DNA of 64,000 bases from Jeotgalibacillus proteolyticus (lineage in GTDB: Bacteria > Bacillota > Bacilli > Bacillales > Jeotgalibacillaceae), in assembly GCF_002926065.1 (NCBI RefSeq), contig NZ_PREZ01000001.1, positions 62,001-126,000 of the forward strand, written 5' to 3'. Positions 25,775 to 35,592 of this stretch are shown here, piece after piece (the stretch's first letter is position 1; every line of letters begins with the position of its first letter). A program made the position numbers and the translations under genes. Below the pieces are notes generated by a model. That model searched no databases, had not been told where the DNA came from, and saw only the letters and a program-made list of their open reading frames with translations.

Positions 25775-28204
25775 TTAAACGTTTGGTGCCCCAAACTCCT
25801 GCCATGCGCTGTTAATTTTACCTGTTTCTGTTTCGTCTATAACAAAGGATCCGTTAGAATAACGGTCATTTATCCGGTAAGTAGCAGGATTTATATGGGT
25901 CCTGATTCCTTTTACACTTTCAACAATAACTTGATTGTACTCAGTTGATAAGACAAACACATTAACTACACGATGAGGATTTTTCTTCAGTTCTCTAAGC
26001 ATAATCAGCCCTCTTTTTGCTCTTGAGCTGAGATCAAATTCGCTGACAGCCATTTTTTTAACTGCTCCTCTTTGCGTAACCATAAACACCTGATCGTCCT
26101 CTTTTACTTCAAGGGCGCTTACAACGGTATCATTCTCTTTCAGGTTGATTCCTTTAACTCCAGCCGCTCTTTGTCCGACTAAGCTGACATCCTCTTGGTT
26201 AAAGCGGAGCCCATACCCGCCAGCTGTAGATAAAAGCAAGTCACTTTTACCTTCTGTTAAAAGGACTTCAACGAGCTCGTCTTCTTTTTTTACATTTAAT
26301 GCAACGAGTGGTCTAAGGAAACGCGAGGCGTTATACAGAGAAAACTCAGATTTTTTCACCATACCATTTTTCGTGATGAAAATTAAGTATTGATTTTCTT
26401 TGAATTCATCAACATGCATTGCCTTGATCAGCTGCTCGTCCTTGTCTAATGAAACCATGCTTGCTACATGCTGCCCTAAATCCTTCCACCTGATATCAGG
26501 CAATTGGTGAACCGGTGCATATATATAGTTTCCTTTATTCGTGAATAAAAGCAGAGCATCTGTAGTATTGGCGTCAATTTTCGCAAGAAGTCTGTCTGAT
26601 TCCTTCATAGCAAAATCGAGCCCATTTGAAGCGGCATAAGAACGCTGGGAAGTACGTTTCACGTACCCTTCCTTTGTCACCGTGACAATGACGTCTTCAC
26701 TGGCAATTAATACTTCCATATTAATTTTTATTTCTTCTATCTGGTCTTCGATGATTGAACGTCGGTTATCTGCATATTTTTTCTGGATGCTTTTTAGTTC
26801 CTTCTTAATAACAGCTGTAAGCTTTTTCTCACTCGCTAATATCGCCTGAAGCTCAGTAATCAGCTTATCAAGCTCTTCCGACTCTTTTTGGAGGGCGGTA
26901 ATATCCGTATTAGTTAAACGGTACAGCTGCAAAGAAACAATGGCTTCTGCCTGAGGCTCAGTAAACGAAAAACGCTCCTGCAGATTTACCTTAGCATCTC
27001 TTTTATCCTTGGAGCCCCTGATTTCTGCTATAACCTCATCCAATATTGAAAGCATCTTAATTAGACCTTCGACAATATGCTGGCGTTTCTCCGCACGTTC
27101 TAGATCGTACTTCGTTCTTTTTTCCACAATTTCCTTCTGGTGATCAATGTAAGCATCAAGCAGACCCGCAAGTCCCATAAGCATCGGTCTTTTTTTATTT
27201 ATAGCTACCATATTAAAATTATAGTGAACTTGCAGATCAGTATTTTTAAAAAGGAAGTTCAAAACGCCGCTTGCATCCGCTTCTTTTTTCAATTCGACAA
27301 CGATGCGTAGACCGGTCCGGTCCGTCTCGTCGCGGACTTCTGCAATCCCTTCCACTTTTTTCTCTGCACGGTATTCATCCATTTTCTTTACTAAGTTTGC
27401 TTTATTAACTTCATACGGAATTTCAGTTATAACAAGCTGCTGCTTACCGCCTCGGACATCTTCAATATCCACTTTTCCCCGGATAACAATTTTCCCTTTA
27501 CCTTTTTCATAAGCATTTTTGATCCCCTGAATCCCCTGAATTGTTCCGCCTGTAGGAAAATCAGGCCCTTTAATAACGGTCATAAGATCTTCAATCGTAC
27601 AAGCCGGATTATCAATGCGCATGATTGTTGCGTCAATTACTTCTCCGAGATGGTGCGGCGGAATTTCTGTCGCGTAGCCGGCAGAAATTCCGGTTGATCC
27701 GTTAACCAGGAGATTTGGGTACCTTGCAGGCAGCACAGTCGGCTCTACAGAGGTATCATCAAAATTGGAAATATGCTCAACTGTTTCTTTTTCAATATCC
27801 TTTAACAGCTCTCCTGCTATAGGGGACAGCCGTGCTTCAGTATAACGCATGGCTGCAGCCGGATCACCATCCACACTGCCGTTGTTACCGTGCATTTCAA
27901 CAAGCATATTCCGAACCTTCCAGTTTTGGCTCATTCTGACCATTGCCTCGTACACAGACGAATCACCGTGCGGGTGATAATTACCGATTACATTACCGAC
28001 TGTCTTCGCAGACTTCCTAAATCCTTTTTCGTGTGTATTCCCTTCAAAATGCATAGCGTAGAGAATTCTTCGCTGAACCGGCTTTAATCCGTCCCGCACA
28101 TCAGGTAGTGCACGTTCCTGAATAATATATTTACTGTATCTTCCGAATCTATCTCCTAATACCTCTTCTAGCGGGAGGTCCTGAAATCGTTCTGTAGCTG
28201 TCAT
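25775..28204 (-). CDS. parC: DNA topoisomerase IV subunit A
   Basis: An 809-residue type IIA topoisomerase breakage-reunion subunit. [15 protein letters not shown] and the catalytic tyrosine in [13 protein letters not shown] (about 118-130) are intact. The quinolone region [15 protein letters not shown] (about 73-87) has an ordinary Ser. A coiled coil is followed by the C-terminal beta-pinwheel. It starts 5 nt after the parE stop. Confidence 0.97.
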   Translation of the reverse strand: MTATERFQDLPLEEVLGDRFGRYSKYIIQERALPDVRDGLKPVQRRILYAMHFEGNTHEKGFRKSAKTVGNVIGNYHPHGDSSVYEAMVRMSQNWKVRNMLVEMHGNNGSVDGDPAAAMRYTEARLSPIAGELLKDIEKETVEHISNFDDTSVEPTVLPARYPNLLVNGSTGISAGYATEIPPHHLGEVIDATIMRIDNPACTIEDLMTVIKGPDFPTGGTIQGIQGIKNAYEKGKGKIVIRGKVDIEDVRGGKQQLVITEIPYEVNKANLVKKMDEYRAEKKVEGIAEVRDETDRTGLRIVVELKKEADASGVLNFLFKNTDLQVHYNFNMVAINKKRPMLMGLAGLLDAYIDHQKEIVEKRTKYDLERAEKRQHIVEGLIKMLSILDEVIAEIRGSKDKRDAKVNLQERFSFTEPQAEAIVSLQLYRLTNTDITALQKESEELDKLITELQAILASEKKLTAVIKKELKSIQKKYADNRRSIIEDQIEEIKINMEVLIASEDVIVTVTKEGYVKRTSQRSYAASNGLDFAMKESDRLLAKIDANTTDALLLFTNKGNYIYAPVHQLPDIRWKDLGQHVASMVSLDKDEQLIKAMHVDEFKENQYLIFITKNGMVKKSEFSLYNASRFLRPLVALNVKKEDELVEVLLTEGKSDLLLSTAGGYGLRFNQEDVSLVGQRAAGVKGINLKENDTVVSALEVKEDDQVFMVTQRGAVKKMAVSEFDLSSRAKRGLIMLRELKKNPHRVVNVFVLSTEYNQVIVESVKGIRTHINPATYRINDRYSNGSFVIDETETGKINSAWQEFGAPNV

Positions 28205-28209
28205 CCCTT

Positions 28210-30177
28210 TTAGTCCTCCTCAGAAACCATGATCTGCTCGTTATCTAAGATGTTTTGAGCGTCTTCAAGGCCAAATGCCACATTTGCTTCGATCCATTTT
28301 CGGCGGGGCTCAACCTTGTCGCCCATCAAAGTAGTCACACGCCGTTCAGCGCGGGCGCCATCATCGATTTTCACACGAATCAAAGTCCTTGTCTCAGGAT
28401 TCATCGTTGTTTCCCATAGCTGTGAAGCATTCATTTCTCCTAACCCTTTGTAACGCTGCAGCATATATCCTTTACCTACTTTTTTAATCGCATCAGGAAG
28501 CTCATCATCCGTCCACACATATTCGATGACTTCTTTTTTTCCGCTTCCTTTACTTATTTTATAAAGTGGAGGAAGTGCAATATAAACACGTCCTGCTTCA
28601 ATCATCGGCTTCATATAGCGATAGAAAAATGTGAGCAGTAAAACCTGAATATGAGCACCGTCAGTATCGGCATCTGTCATAATAACAATCTTATCGTACT
28701 GGACATCGTCTGTTTCAAAGTCCGCCCCGACACCAGCGCCGATCGCGTGAATAATCGTGTTAATTTCTTCATTTTTAAAAATATCTGCAAGCTTTGCCTT
28801 TTCAGTATTAATAACTTTACCGCGCAGCGGCAATACGGCCTGAAATTTCCTGTCGCGTCCCTGCTTGGCAGAGCCTCCAGCAGAATCTCCCTCCACAAGG
28901 TAGAGTTCATTTCGTGCAGCATTTTTTGATTGAGCTGGCGTCAGTTTACCTGAAAGGATTGTATCTGATTTTTTTCGCTTTTTCCCATTACGTGCGTCCT
29001 CACGTGCACGCCGTGCTGCTTCGCGCGCCTGCTGCGCACGGATTGCCTTTTTAATAAGGGAGGTGCTGGTTTCCGGATTTTCCTCTAAAAAGTACAGAAG
29101 TTGAGTGGCAACTACATTATCAACAGCAGATCTTGCTTCTGTAGTCCCAAGCTTTCCTTTTGTCTGACCTTCAAATTGAAGAATTTCTTCCGGGACTCTG
29201 ATAGAAATGATACTCGCAAAGCCTTCTCTTATATCGGCTCCATCAAGGTTCTTATCCTTTTCTTTTAAAAGGTTCACTTTTTTGGCGTATTCATTAAATA
29301 CACGTGTTACAGCTGTTTTCGCACCCGCTTCATGTGTTCCGCCGTCTTTTGTCCGTACGTTATTTACGAAGGATAAGATCGTTTCAGAGTATCCATCGTT
29401 AAATTGGAAAGCAAAATCCACCTGAATTCCATCATGTTCTCCTTCAAAAGAGACAACAGGATGCAGGACATCCTTTTCTTCGTTGAGATATGAAACGAAG
29501 GCTTCGATGCCTGTTTCAAATTGAAAAATGTCTTTTTTATCATGGCGTTCATCCACAAGCTCGATTTTAAAGCCTTTTAATAAAAAAGCACTTTCACGAA
29601 GTCTTTCACTTAAGGTTTCATAATTGAAATGAGTAACACTAAAAATTGTCGGGTCAGGCTTAAAGTGAATTAAGGTTCCGGTGTGTTTTGTTTTTCCTAT
29701 CTTATCCAAAGAGGTTGCCGGCTTGCCTCCATTTTCAAATCTCATTTCATGGATAAATCCATCACGGTGAATCGTTACAGTCAGCCATTCCGAAAGGGCA
29801 TTTACGACAGAAGCACCAACACCGTGCAAACCTCCGCTTGTTTTATAGCCTCCCTGGCCAAATTTACCGCCTGCATGAAGTATTGTAAAAATGACCTCAG
29901 GCGTCGGTTTTCCTGAGCGGTGAATACCTGTTGGCATCCCTCTCCCGAAATCTCTGACTGAGACACTGTCATCTTCATGAAGAATAATTTTTATGGAATC
30001 ACCAAAGCCGCCAAGTGCTTCATCTACAGAATTATCTACAATTTCATAAACTAAGTGATGTAAGCCGCGTGAGTCAGTTGAGCCGATATACATACCCGGA
30101 CGCTTTCTGACTGCTTCGAGTCCCTCCAATACCTGAATTGCGTCATCATTGTACTCAAATGCTGCTTTTTTAACCAC
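28210..30177 (-). CDS. parE: DNA topoisomerase IV subunit B
   Basis: A 655-residue ATPase subunit. GHKL ATPase motifs are [22 protein letters not shown] and [16 protein letters not shown]. The Toprim motifs are [17 protein letters not shown] and [12 protein letters not shown]. The start is chosen as GTG at 30177, 7 nt after GGAAGGGG; the ATG at 30183 lies too close to that site. A LexA-like box sits at 30202-30213. Confidence 0.97.
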   Translation of the reverse strand: MVKKAAFEYNDDAIQVLEGLEAVRKRPGMYIGSTDSRGLHHLVYEIVDNSVDEALGGFGDSIKIILHEDDSVSVRDFGRGMPTGIHRSGKPTPEVIFTILHAGGKFGQGGYKTSGGLHGVGASVVNALSEWLTVTIHRDGFIHEMRFENGGKPATSLDKIGKTKHTGTLIHFKPDPTIFSVTHFNYETLSERLRESAFLLKGFKIELVDERHDKKDIFQFETGIEAFVSYLNEEKDVLHPVVSFEGEHDGIQVDFAFQFNDGYSETILSFVNNVRTKDGGTHEAGAKTAVTRVFNEYAKKVNLLKEKDKNLDGADIREGFASIISIRVPEEILQFEGQTKGKLGTTEARSAVDNVVATQLLYFLEENPETSTSLIKKAIRAQQAREAARRAREDARNGKKRKKSDTILSGKLTPAQSKNAARNELYLVEGDSAGGSAKQGRDRKFQAVLPLRGKVINTEKAKLADIFKNEEINTIIHAIGAGVGADFETDDVQYDKIVIMTDADTDGAHIQVLLLTFFYRYMKPMIEAGRVYIALPPLYKISKGSGKKEVIEYVWTDDELPDAIKKVGKGYMLQRYKGLGEMNASQLWETTMNPETRTLIRVKIDDGARAERRVTTLMGDKVEPRRKWIEANVAFGLEDAQNILDNEQIMVSEED

Positions 30178-30201
30178 AAACATTCCCCTTCCAAACTATA
30201 C

Positions 30202-30213
30202 AAACATATGTTC
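30202..30213. promoter_or_regulatory. LexA/DinR box upstream of parE
   Basis: On the minus strand GAACATATGTTT matches the Gram-positive SOS box GAACN4GTTC at 7 of 8 defined positions. It lies 25 nt before the parE start and just downstream of a TGATACAAT extended -10. parEC is in the LexA regulon of B. subtilis, so the site is believable. Confidence 0.6.
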
Positions 30214-30631
30214 TTTTTTTACATTGTATCATAAGTATTCACGTTTCCCCATCATATTCTATACCGAGTATACGGTGTTTTTCAAATTTATCTCTGAAAA
30301 TTTCGCATTCAGATTACACTACGTCCGCAGTCTATCCCTTCTATCATCATAGCATTTAAATTAGATTTGAGGAAAAAAACATTATATTATCAGCATTTTG
30401 CATGAAATTATTGTTCTTTAACCCCCTATATGACAATTTATTGAAGGTTATTTATGTCTTTTGTCCAGAAAACGGCATAAAAAAGCCTGGCGCGATGACG
30501 ACAGGCTTAATTCTTATCTTATTATCGTGTGGCTCCACCTTAGAGAATACCCCTATTAACTCCCCTTATTTACCGTATTTCTCCTTTTACCAATTTAGGT
30601 AAAGGGCTTTAACTATTCCATTATGTTCTCC
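30214..30631. other. gene-free AT-rich region holding the chromosome-prophage junction
   Basis: Between parE and the first prophage-like gene. It contains the probable parE -10 (near 30222-30227), the terminator at 30480-30508 and no convincing ORF. The left attachment site should lie here, but the matching right copy is outside the window, so it cannot be marked. Confidence 0.5.
30480..30508 (-). terminator. terminator at the prophage left edge
   Basis: Stem AAGCCTG with CAGGCTT, 12-nt loop, followed by TTTTT on the minus strand. It stops leftward prophage transcription before parE. Confidence 0.75.
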
Positions 30632-31078
30632 TTAATTAATTTTAATCTCATCTCTTTTAGTTTTTAATAAAACCCATGTACTTGCTATAAACAAGGATAG
30701 AATGATCACCAGTAGAAACGTGAAAAAATTAAAAAATATTGAATTTGAAAAGGTGTTTAGCAGGCTAATTTGTGACACATCAGTAAATGACGAATTTTTA
30801 TGGACTATAAAGTATCTAAATTTTGATGCTCTGTAATACACACTAATTGAACTAATCAAGACACCAAAGAAACTGACAACTGAAAGATAATACAAATTTT
30901 TCGTGATAAACTTATATGATATCCAATTTTTGAGGATTACTGTTGTTCCATATATAAAAAAGATTAAAAACGGATATAAAAAAACAACAGGGAAAAGACC
31001 TGGATTACCATTTCCTCCACTGGTAAGCCCACTCTCAGTGACCAGTGGTTCTGATAATACGTTTACAAGTATAAACAT
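30632..31078 (-). CDS. multi-pass membrane protein, possibly N-terminally disrupted
   Basis: A 148-residue hydrophobic protein with four membrane segments (about 24-48, 56-82, 103-130). The first residues MFILVNVLSEPLVTESG look like the end of a membrane helix and no ribosome site precedes this ATG. Upstream, at 31145, an ATG with AAAGGGTG opens MKVLFLVTYIVSLAGS in another frame. The two parts together would make a better protein, so a frameshift is suspected. Function unknown. Confidence 0.4.
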   Translation of the reverse strand: MFILVNVLSEPLVTESGLTSGGNGNPGLFPVVFLYPFLIFFIYGTTVILKNWISYKFITKNLYYLSVVSFFGVLISSISVYYRASKFRYFIVHKNSSFTDVSQISLLNTFSNSIFFNFFTFLLVIILSLFIASTWVLLKTKRDEIKIN

Positions 31079-31569
31079 TAATATGGTTCCAGAATATGGA
31101 TCCAGCTAAGCTTACTATATACGTAACTAAAAAAAGAACCTTCATCCAGGCCTTCACCCTTTCACTACTAATGTTCACTCATTTATTTTATAAAGTAACT
31201 CCTTAAAAAAGAAAATCCCACTAATTATTTCAATCATTTACAAATTCATTTGCTATTTTTAGGCCTAAAAAAATATGCTCCTCCCGGAGGAAGAGCATAA
31301 TATTGTTTTCCGATATGAGTTTTTAGAAGTAAACGTATCTTTATTATCTGGACAAAGCGTGCTCCACTTTAATAGATACTATTGTAAAACCTCTTTAATT
31401 GAACGCCTTTCTTCTATAGTATAGAACATTTATTAGGATTTACCACATCAATTACAATCTGTCTTTTTAATCTTGATCCTTCCATCTCGATTATATGGAA
31501 AAGAATCAAAAGTTTTTAAAAGACAAAACATTGTCAAGACGTATAAACTCACTCTAAAATGAGTGGGTT
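31079..31569. other. intergenic region with hairpins
   Basis: No gene is supported, apart from the possible N-terminal piece described for the preceding membrane gene (start 31145). It holds a terminator-like hairpin at 31267-31299 and a weaker hairpin near 31550-31570. The rest is AT-rich with nothing recognised. Confidence 0.5.
31267..31299 (-). terminator. terminator-like hairpin
   Basis: Interrupted stem TATGCTC with GAGCATA enclosing CTCCCGGAGG, followed by seven T on the minus strand. It would end the operon of 31570-32147. Confidence 0.7.
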
Positions 31570-31926
31570 TTATTCTTCTAAAAAGAACCCTGTCTTACTG
31601 GACATGTAAGCTGTTCCTGATGGAAAGTCTTTGAAAACCTCATATGCTTCCGCAAATGACCTGGATCCCTGAGAAAATCCTCGGCTTCCTCCTGCCTCAT
31701 AAGAAACTATATAATCTGATTCAAATCTATAACCTTTATTGGTTAGTTTAAATTTGCGGTATATTTGGAAGGTCCGTTCATAATCCTGACACTCGTATCC
31801 AAAACCTACTATATATGAATCAATTTCTCTTTTATAGAGCGCAATAGATCGGATTGATGGGTATTGATTTAACAATAATGGAATTTTGTTTTCTATAGAA
31901 GTAATTATCTCATTTTCGGTAAACAT
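31570..31926 (-). CDS. hypothetical prophage protein, SOS-linked
   Basis: A 118-residue soluble protein with mixed alpha/beta composition, MFTENEIITSIENK onward, ending SSKTGFFLEE. No family recognised. It overlaps the stop of the upstream WYL-like gene by 1 nt (TAATG), so both share the LexA-boxed promoter at 32176-32187. Confidence 0.6.
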   Translation of the reverse strand: MFTENEIITSIENKIPLLLNQYPSIRSIALYKREIDSYIVGFGYECQDYERTFQIYRKFKLTNKGYRFESDYIVSYEAGGSRGFSQGSRSFAEAYEVFKDFPSGTAYMSSKTGFFLEE

Positions 31927-32147
31927 TATATAACAGCTCTTTCTTTTAGAATTACAGGGACAAACGAGAGAACACTATCAATATGAAAAGTACGCTTGGC
32001 TTTCCTCATAAAACAGTAAGCTACAAATGATTCTTCTGTTACCTTCCTAATCTTAATTCTGCGTTTACTCACTTTACCTTTGGAATCCATGTAGATTATG
32101 TCTATAAGTTGCCGGCGCTTCCATGCATTAAATAGTTTGTCTCTCAT
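31926..32147 (-). CDS. small WYL-like domain protein
   Basis: A 73-residue protein. LIDIIYMDSKGKVSKRRIKI followed by YCFMRKAKRTFHIDSVLSF resembles the short WYL-type fold found near yolD-uvrX in Bacillus prophages. No YolD or UvrX gene is present in the window. Strong ribosome site AAAGGGGGG. Probable role in sensing nucleic acid or in SOS regulation; uncertain. Confidence 0.55.
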   Translation of the reverse strand: MRDKLFNAWKRRQLIDIIYMDSKGKVSKRRIKIRKVTEESFVAYCFMRKAKRTFHIDSVLSFVPVILKERAVI

Positions 32148-32175
32148 CTACGTTCCCCCCTTTAACTATATAATA

Positions 32176-32187
32176 GAACAAATGTTC
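32176..32187. promoter_or_regulatory. LexA box controlling 32147-31570
   Basis: GAACAAATGTTC is a perfect GAACN4GTTC palindrome. On the minus strand it is followed directly by TATTAT-type -10 sequence and the ribosome site of the gene at 32147, so LexA would block that promoter. Confidence 0.75.
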
Positions 32188-32286
32188 CTTTTTTAAACAT
32201 ATTTAACGACATATCGCGAAAAAATTATGTCCTTTCTTGTAAAATAATAGGGTAAAATAACATTAATATCTAAAAGGAGGGAATTT

Positions 32287-32628
32287 ATGCTAAGAGATTC
32301 TACACCAAATGTTTCTTTCGTGTTTGGTATGATTAAGTACGTCCAGGCTTCACTTGATCCTTTAAAAGCCGATATCCTTATTTCAACAAGACAGTTAAAT
32401 AATAGATTTACTAACCCTATGATCATAATTCGTCCAAGAGATGAAAAGTTCAAAGAACTAGAGTTTGGTATTAGTGCCATCTTTATTGACAGGGAAACTC
32501 TTTTTAAAATTCGGGAATTCTTAATGAGCAACCATTATCACGCAGGCTCTTTTATTGACTACTACAATTCCCAGATGCTGAATTATGGATCTTATTGTGG
32601 AGAGAGAAGTGAATATTTTTTTAATTAA
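32287..32628 (+). CDS. hypothetical protein, first gene of a plus-strand cargo cassette
   Basis: A 113-residue protein opposite in direction to the prophage late operon. No domain is recognised; the C-terminus MLNYGSYCGERSEYFFN is aromatic-rich. Ribosome site AAAGGAGGGAATTT is strong. Its stop is 26 nt before the start of the HEPN-like gene, and a shared terminator closes the pair. It is a candidate partner (antitoxin or sensor) of the second gene; this is inference. Confidence 0.6.
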   Translation: MLRDSTPNVSFVFGMIKYVQASLDPLKADILISTRQLNNRFTNPMIIIRPRDEKFKELEFGISAIFIDRETLFKIREFLMSNHYHAGSFIDYYNSQMLNYGSYCGERSEYFFN

Positions 32629-32654
32629 TATTAATAATCATGGAGGTGAAATTA

Positions 32655-33725
32655 TTGAAAGCGCACATAGAAATCCCCCTACCTTATATTCTGCCTATTG
32701 AACTAGAACACAAAATAGTTAGTTACTACGAAAATTTTGATAAAACCGAAAGTAAAGCATTCCAAATCGAGTTTGCAGAAGATACATTTTATGTTTCAGA
32801 AGATAAAGATAACTATGAAGAAATTAAGAACACTAAACTAAAAATCACATACATATTCGATGGTAAGAATATACCCGACGAAGTCCAAGAAATTTTGAGT
32901 GGGGTGCTATACAACTGTTTAGGATACACAAATGATTTTTTATCAGCACTAAGGTTTACTTATAATCTAAATTATATAAACACTTTAAGTATTTACGATT
33001 TGCCTGATTTTCTTGAAATAGAGATTGATGGAGAGGTTTATCCTTATATAACTTCCCCTATGAAATTGATACAACAAGTTGAAAAGTTACCTGATGTGAA
33101 ACTACAACTAGCTCAACAAACATTAGCTACATGGGAAAAACATCCGGAATTTGGGTTAGTGGAAAGATTTCTATCCAATGCAAAACATTCTATTGAAACT
33201 GAGGACTTTGTATCTGCTGTTATTGAACTTCAAACTTCATTTGAAATTTTTATTCGTAATACACTTCGATTAATAATAGTTAAAGACGGTGAAAAAAAAA
33301 GCAAGCAAAAAGAAGAAATTGATAAGGAGTTAAAGGAAATTAAAAAGAAACAATTCAGATTGTTAATCGAACAAAATTTATCTCGAAAATTAGGTGTGAA
33401 ACTCAAGTTCGAAAATCACCCAGTCGCAAAAATATGGTACAAAAACACTTATAAGTTAAGAAACAGTATTGTACACAATGGACATTATCATGTTAATAAT
33501 CAAGAGGCAGCTGAAGCATATGACGGTTATGTAAAGTTCAGAAACTATATTTCTGATATATTAGTTGAAAAAGAGTATCTAAATAAAGACGGGTTAGCTG
33601 ACCTCCAAGTTTTTAAAGAAATTTATTCAAATCAATCTAATAGCGAATTGATTCATGAAAAATTAAAAAGGTATGATTTTATACCAGAAGGATTGAAAAT
33701 TAAAAAGTACAGTACTGAAAATTGA
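32655..33725 (+). CDS. HEPN-like protein with RNxxxH motif, candidate defence or toxin effector
   Basis: A 356-residue protein. Residues about 1-130 form a beta-rich region of unknown type. From about 165 on it is helical, with ETEDFVSAVIELQTSFEIF. A motif KLRNSIVHNGHY, giving R269-N270-x3-H274, fits the R-N-x3-5-H active site of HEPN RNases. A Lys/Glu-rich coiled stretch lies at about 215-235. The start is TTG at 32655 after GGAGGTGA; an upstream ATG at 32640 overlaps that site. It could be an abortive-infection or toxin RNase; not proven. Confidence 0.6.
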   Translation: MKAHIEIPLPYILPIELEHKIVSYYENFDKTESKAFQIEFAEDTFYVSEDKDNYEEIKNTKLKITYIFDGKNIPDEVQEILSGVLYNCLGYTNDFLSALRFTYNLNYINTLSIYDLPDFLEIEIDGEVYPYITSPMKLIQQVEKLPDVKLQLAQQTLATWEKHPEFGLVERFLSNAKHSIETEDFVSAVIELQTSFEIFIRNTLRLIIVKDGEKKSKQKEEIDKELKEIKKKQFRLLIEQNLSRKLGVKLKFENHPVAKIWYKNTYKLRNSIVHNGHYHVNNQEAAEAYDGYVKFRNYISDILVEKEYLNKDGLADLQVFKEIYSNQSNSELIHEKLKRYDFIPEGLKIKKYSTEN

Positions 33726-33730
33726 TTAAA

Positions 33731-33765
33731 ATTACCCCTCTACCTTTAGGTAGAGGGGTATTCAT
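33731..33765. terminator. bidirectional terminator
   Basis: Stem TACCCCTCTACC with GGTAGAGGGGTA, 4-nt loop, between the HEPN-like gene and the amidase gene, which converge here. Confidence 0.9.
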
Positions 33766-34949
33766 TATCTAGTTTCAAACTTAGCACCTGTCTCTTTGCC
33801 AACATAGATCCAACCCTCGCCAGCTTGTGCCGATTTAATCTTTACGACATTTACAAAGTCAGAATGATTACCAAGCACCTCATATTCTAGCCCGCCAAAC
33901 TTATGAGGATTAAGCTCTAATTTAATATTAGAAGCAGGAGAGCGTCTTGGTGGTTTGTTTAGATGATACAAAGCCCATGAAGTATTGTTTACTCCTCCTG
34001 ATCTAGCTGGCAACTTCACGAAACGCTTTTTAGGCAATGGTTTTGCTGGAGAAGTTTGATTACTTGAGAATGTTGCTCCGGTGCCAGGCCCAACAAAGAT
34101 ATTCCCTTTGCCAAATTGGGAAGTTTGAATCGTAACAACATTCGCCTGCGGACGGGCAATTATCGTGTATGAAAGTCCTCCAAACTTAGCAGGGTTAAGG
34201 AAAGCCATCTCATTCCCTTTAACAGGAGCCTTGTTTGTTGGGTAAAGTCTCCATGATGAAGCAGCTGGAGGTAAATGGACAACTTCCTGACCAACTGCAG
34301 GTGGTGCTTTATCAACAACCGGCTGAATTGTTTGAGCTGGTTTAATCGGAACAACTTTTCCGCCTTCTACAAACGGAATTCCATACCAGGCACACGTGAC
34401 TTTAGCAGCTACTTTTCCGCAACGTCTTCGATAATCGTCCGACATTAACAATCTAAGATCTTGTGGGCTGGACATGAAGCCCCACTCTACTAAGACCGCC
34501 GGGTAATTGGGCACCCTAGTCATATGGAAGTTTGTCCATGATCCAGGCATTGAAGCAAACAATCCGGTACCCCAAATTGGAAGATCTGGAAACTCCCTCT
34601 TATATTCAGCAAGATACATTTCAGCAAGCCTCTTAGATTTGGGGTTATTGTGCCAATAAAAAACGCCAAACCCTCTAACAGAAGGATTGTCGTTCCAGTT
34701 TGCATGATGGGAGGAACCTATTGCATCTTTAGCTGCTCTAAATGCAGCATTATATCTATTCGTTCTTGTGACAAGTGGCACGTCTAATGCAGTAGCAGAC
34801 TGAGCTTCTTCACCTTTTATTTTGTTTCCGAGTATTTGAGCTGCGTAACTTACTACGGCATTGTTGAATGAAAACTCTGGCATTTGAGGTACGCCTTTGC
34901 TTGGTGGATACGTATTTGGTCCGTGTCCTCTATCTCGTATATCTAACAT
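33765..34949 (-). CDS. endolysin: N-acetylmuramoyl-L-alanine amidase (Amidase_3) with two C-terminal repeats
   Basis: A 394-residue lysis enzyme. The catalytic domain (about 1-185) has the zinc ligands His 9 (RDRGHG), Glu in MPEFSFN, His in GSSHHANW, and the catalytic Glu of VLVEWGFMSS. A Pro-rich linker leads to two ~65-residue repeats, each with SW-LY, a P-KFGGL-Y segment and a GxGxI(Y/F)VGxxTGA-type end. They probably bind the cell wall. It starts right after the holin stop, with GGAGGCTGAATAACT before the ATG. Confidence 0.88.
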   Translation of the reverse strand: MLDIRDRGHGPNTYPPSKGVPQMPEFSFNNAVVSYAAQILGNKIKGEEAQSATALDVPLVTRTNRYNAAFRAAKDAIGSSHHANWNDNPSVRGFGVFYWHNNPKSKRLAEMYLAEYKREFPDLPIWGTGLFASMPGSWTNFHMTRVPNYPAVLVEWGFMSSPQDLRLLMSDDYRRRCGKVAAKVTCAWYGIPFVEGGKVVPIKPAQTIQPVVDKAPPAVGQEVVHLPPAASSWRLYPTNKAPVKGNEMAFLNPAKFGGLSYTIIARPQANVVTIQTSQFGKGNIFVGPGTGATFSSNQTSPAKPLPKKRFVKLPARSGGVNNTSWALYHLNKPPRRSPASNIKLELNPHKFGGLEYEVLGNHSDFVNVVKIKSAQAGEGWIYVGKETGAKFETR

Positions 34950-34951
34950 AG

Positions 34952-35224
34952 TTATTCAGCCTCCTTTGTTAATCCGGATCTCTTCTTTCCAATCTCAAAA
35001 AGCCCTGTAGCACATAAACCGGCAAACCCACCAGCCCACATGCGTAACGTGCTGTCTAAGTCGGTAAATGGACTCGCTGCGAAGCCAATAAAAATACCCA
35101 TTGCTAGGGCAATGAGTGGAATGAAATTTTTCGGTATAGGTCCTGTTTTCTTTGCTACCTCTATTAACGCTAAAACCATAGGTGCTAGGATACTTGCAAA
35201 TAATAATACAGCTTCCATTTCCAT
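34952..35224 (-). CDS. phage holin, A118-type
   Basis: A 90-residue protein with three hydrophobic segments (about 6-22, 33-52, 62-80) and a charged C-terminal tail, IGKKRSGLTKEAE. The layout IEVAKKTGPIPKNFIPLIAL resembles A118-family holins. It lies directly before the endolysin and its start overlaps the upstream holin-like gene by 1 nt. Confidence 0.8.
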   Translation of the reverse strand: MEMEAVLLFASILAPMVLALIEVAKKTGPIPKNFIPLIALAMGIFIGFAASPFTDLDSTLRMWAGGFAGLCATGLFEIGKKRSGLTKEAE

Positions 35225-35538
35225 TATTGATCCTCTCGCTTTCGATATATTTTTTTCTCCACGCGGTCTACACGGCTTTCAATGGTGATCATTGTTCTCT
35301 GTATGGATTGAAGCGCAGTAGATGTTTGTTGCTGAATTTCATTAGAACGATCTAAATGATTTAATAACCGTTCCTCTCTTCGCTGGGCCTCTGCCCTGGC
35401 CACCGAATTGGATTCTTTCAGTTCTTTTTCTCTCTCTATATTTTCTTTACGCATTTCCCGAATGACAGCTGCAGCTAAGATAATGCAACAAAAAGCCCAC
35501 ACTGCTTGTGAATTAGCAATTTCCTGCGCTATTTCCAT
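35224..35538 (-). CDS. BhlA/UviB-type holin-like protein
   Basis: A 104-residue protein: one N-terminal membrane helix (about 12-28, WAFCCIILAAAVIREM) and a long charged coiled coil. This is the BhlA/UviB pattern, often beside phage endolysins. The start at 35538 is set by AAAGGGGGATTCT; the frame stays open upstream through a hairpin. Confidence 0.75.
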   Translation of the reverse strand: MEIAQEIANSQAVWAFCCIILAAAVIREMRKENIEREKELKESNSVARAEAQRREERLLNHLDRSNEIQQQTSTALQSIQRTMITIESRVDRVEKKIYRKREDQ

Positions 35539-35560
35539 AGAATCCCCCTTTAATACAAGT

Positions 35561-35588
35561 AAGGACCCGGCGTAATTGCCGAGTCCTT
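35561..35588 (-). repeat. stable inverted repeat upstream of the holin-like gene
   Basis: An 11-bp stem AAGGACTCGGC with GCCGGGTCCTT and a 6-nt loop, without a following T-run on the minus strand. It may be an mRNA processing or stabilising hairpin before the lysis genes, or a weak terminator. Confidence 0.6.
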
Positions 35589-35592
35589 TCAT

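Noticed and set aside
32193-32531. 112-codon minus-strand frame over the plus-strand cassette
   Set aside because: Antisense to a gene with a strong ribosome site, with no ribosome site of its own.
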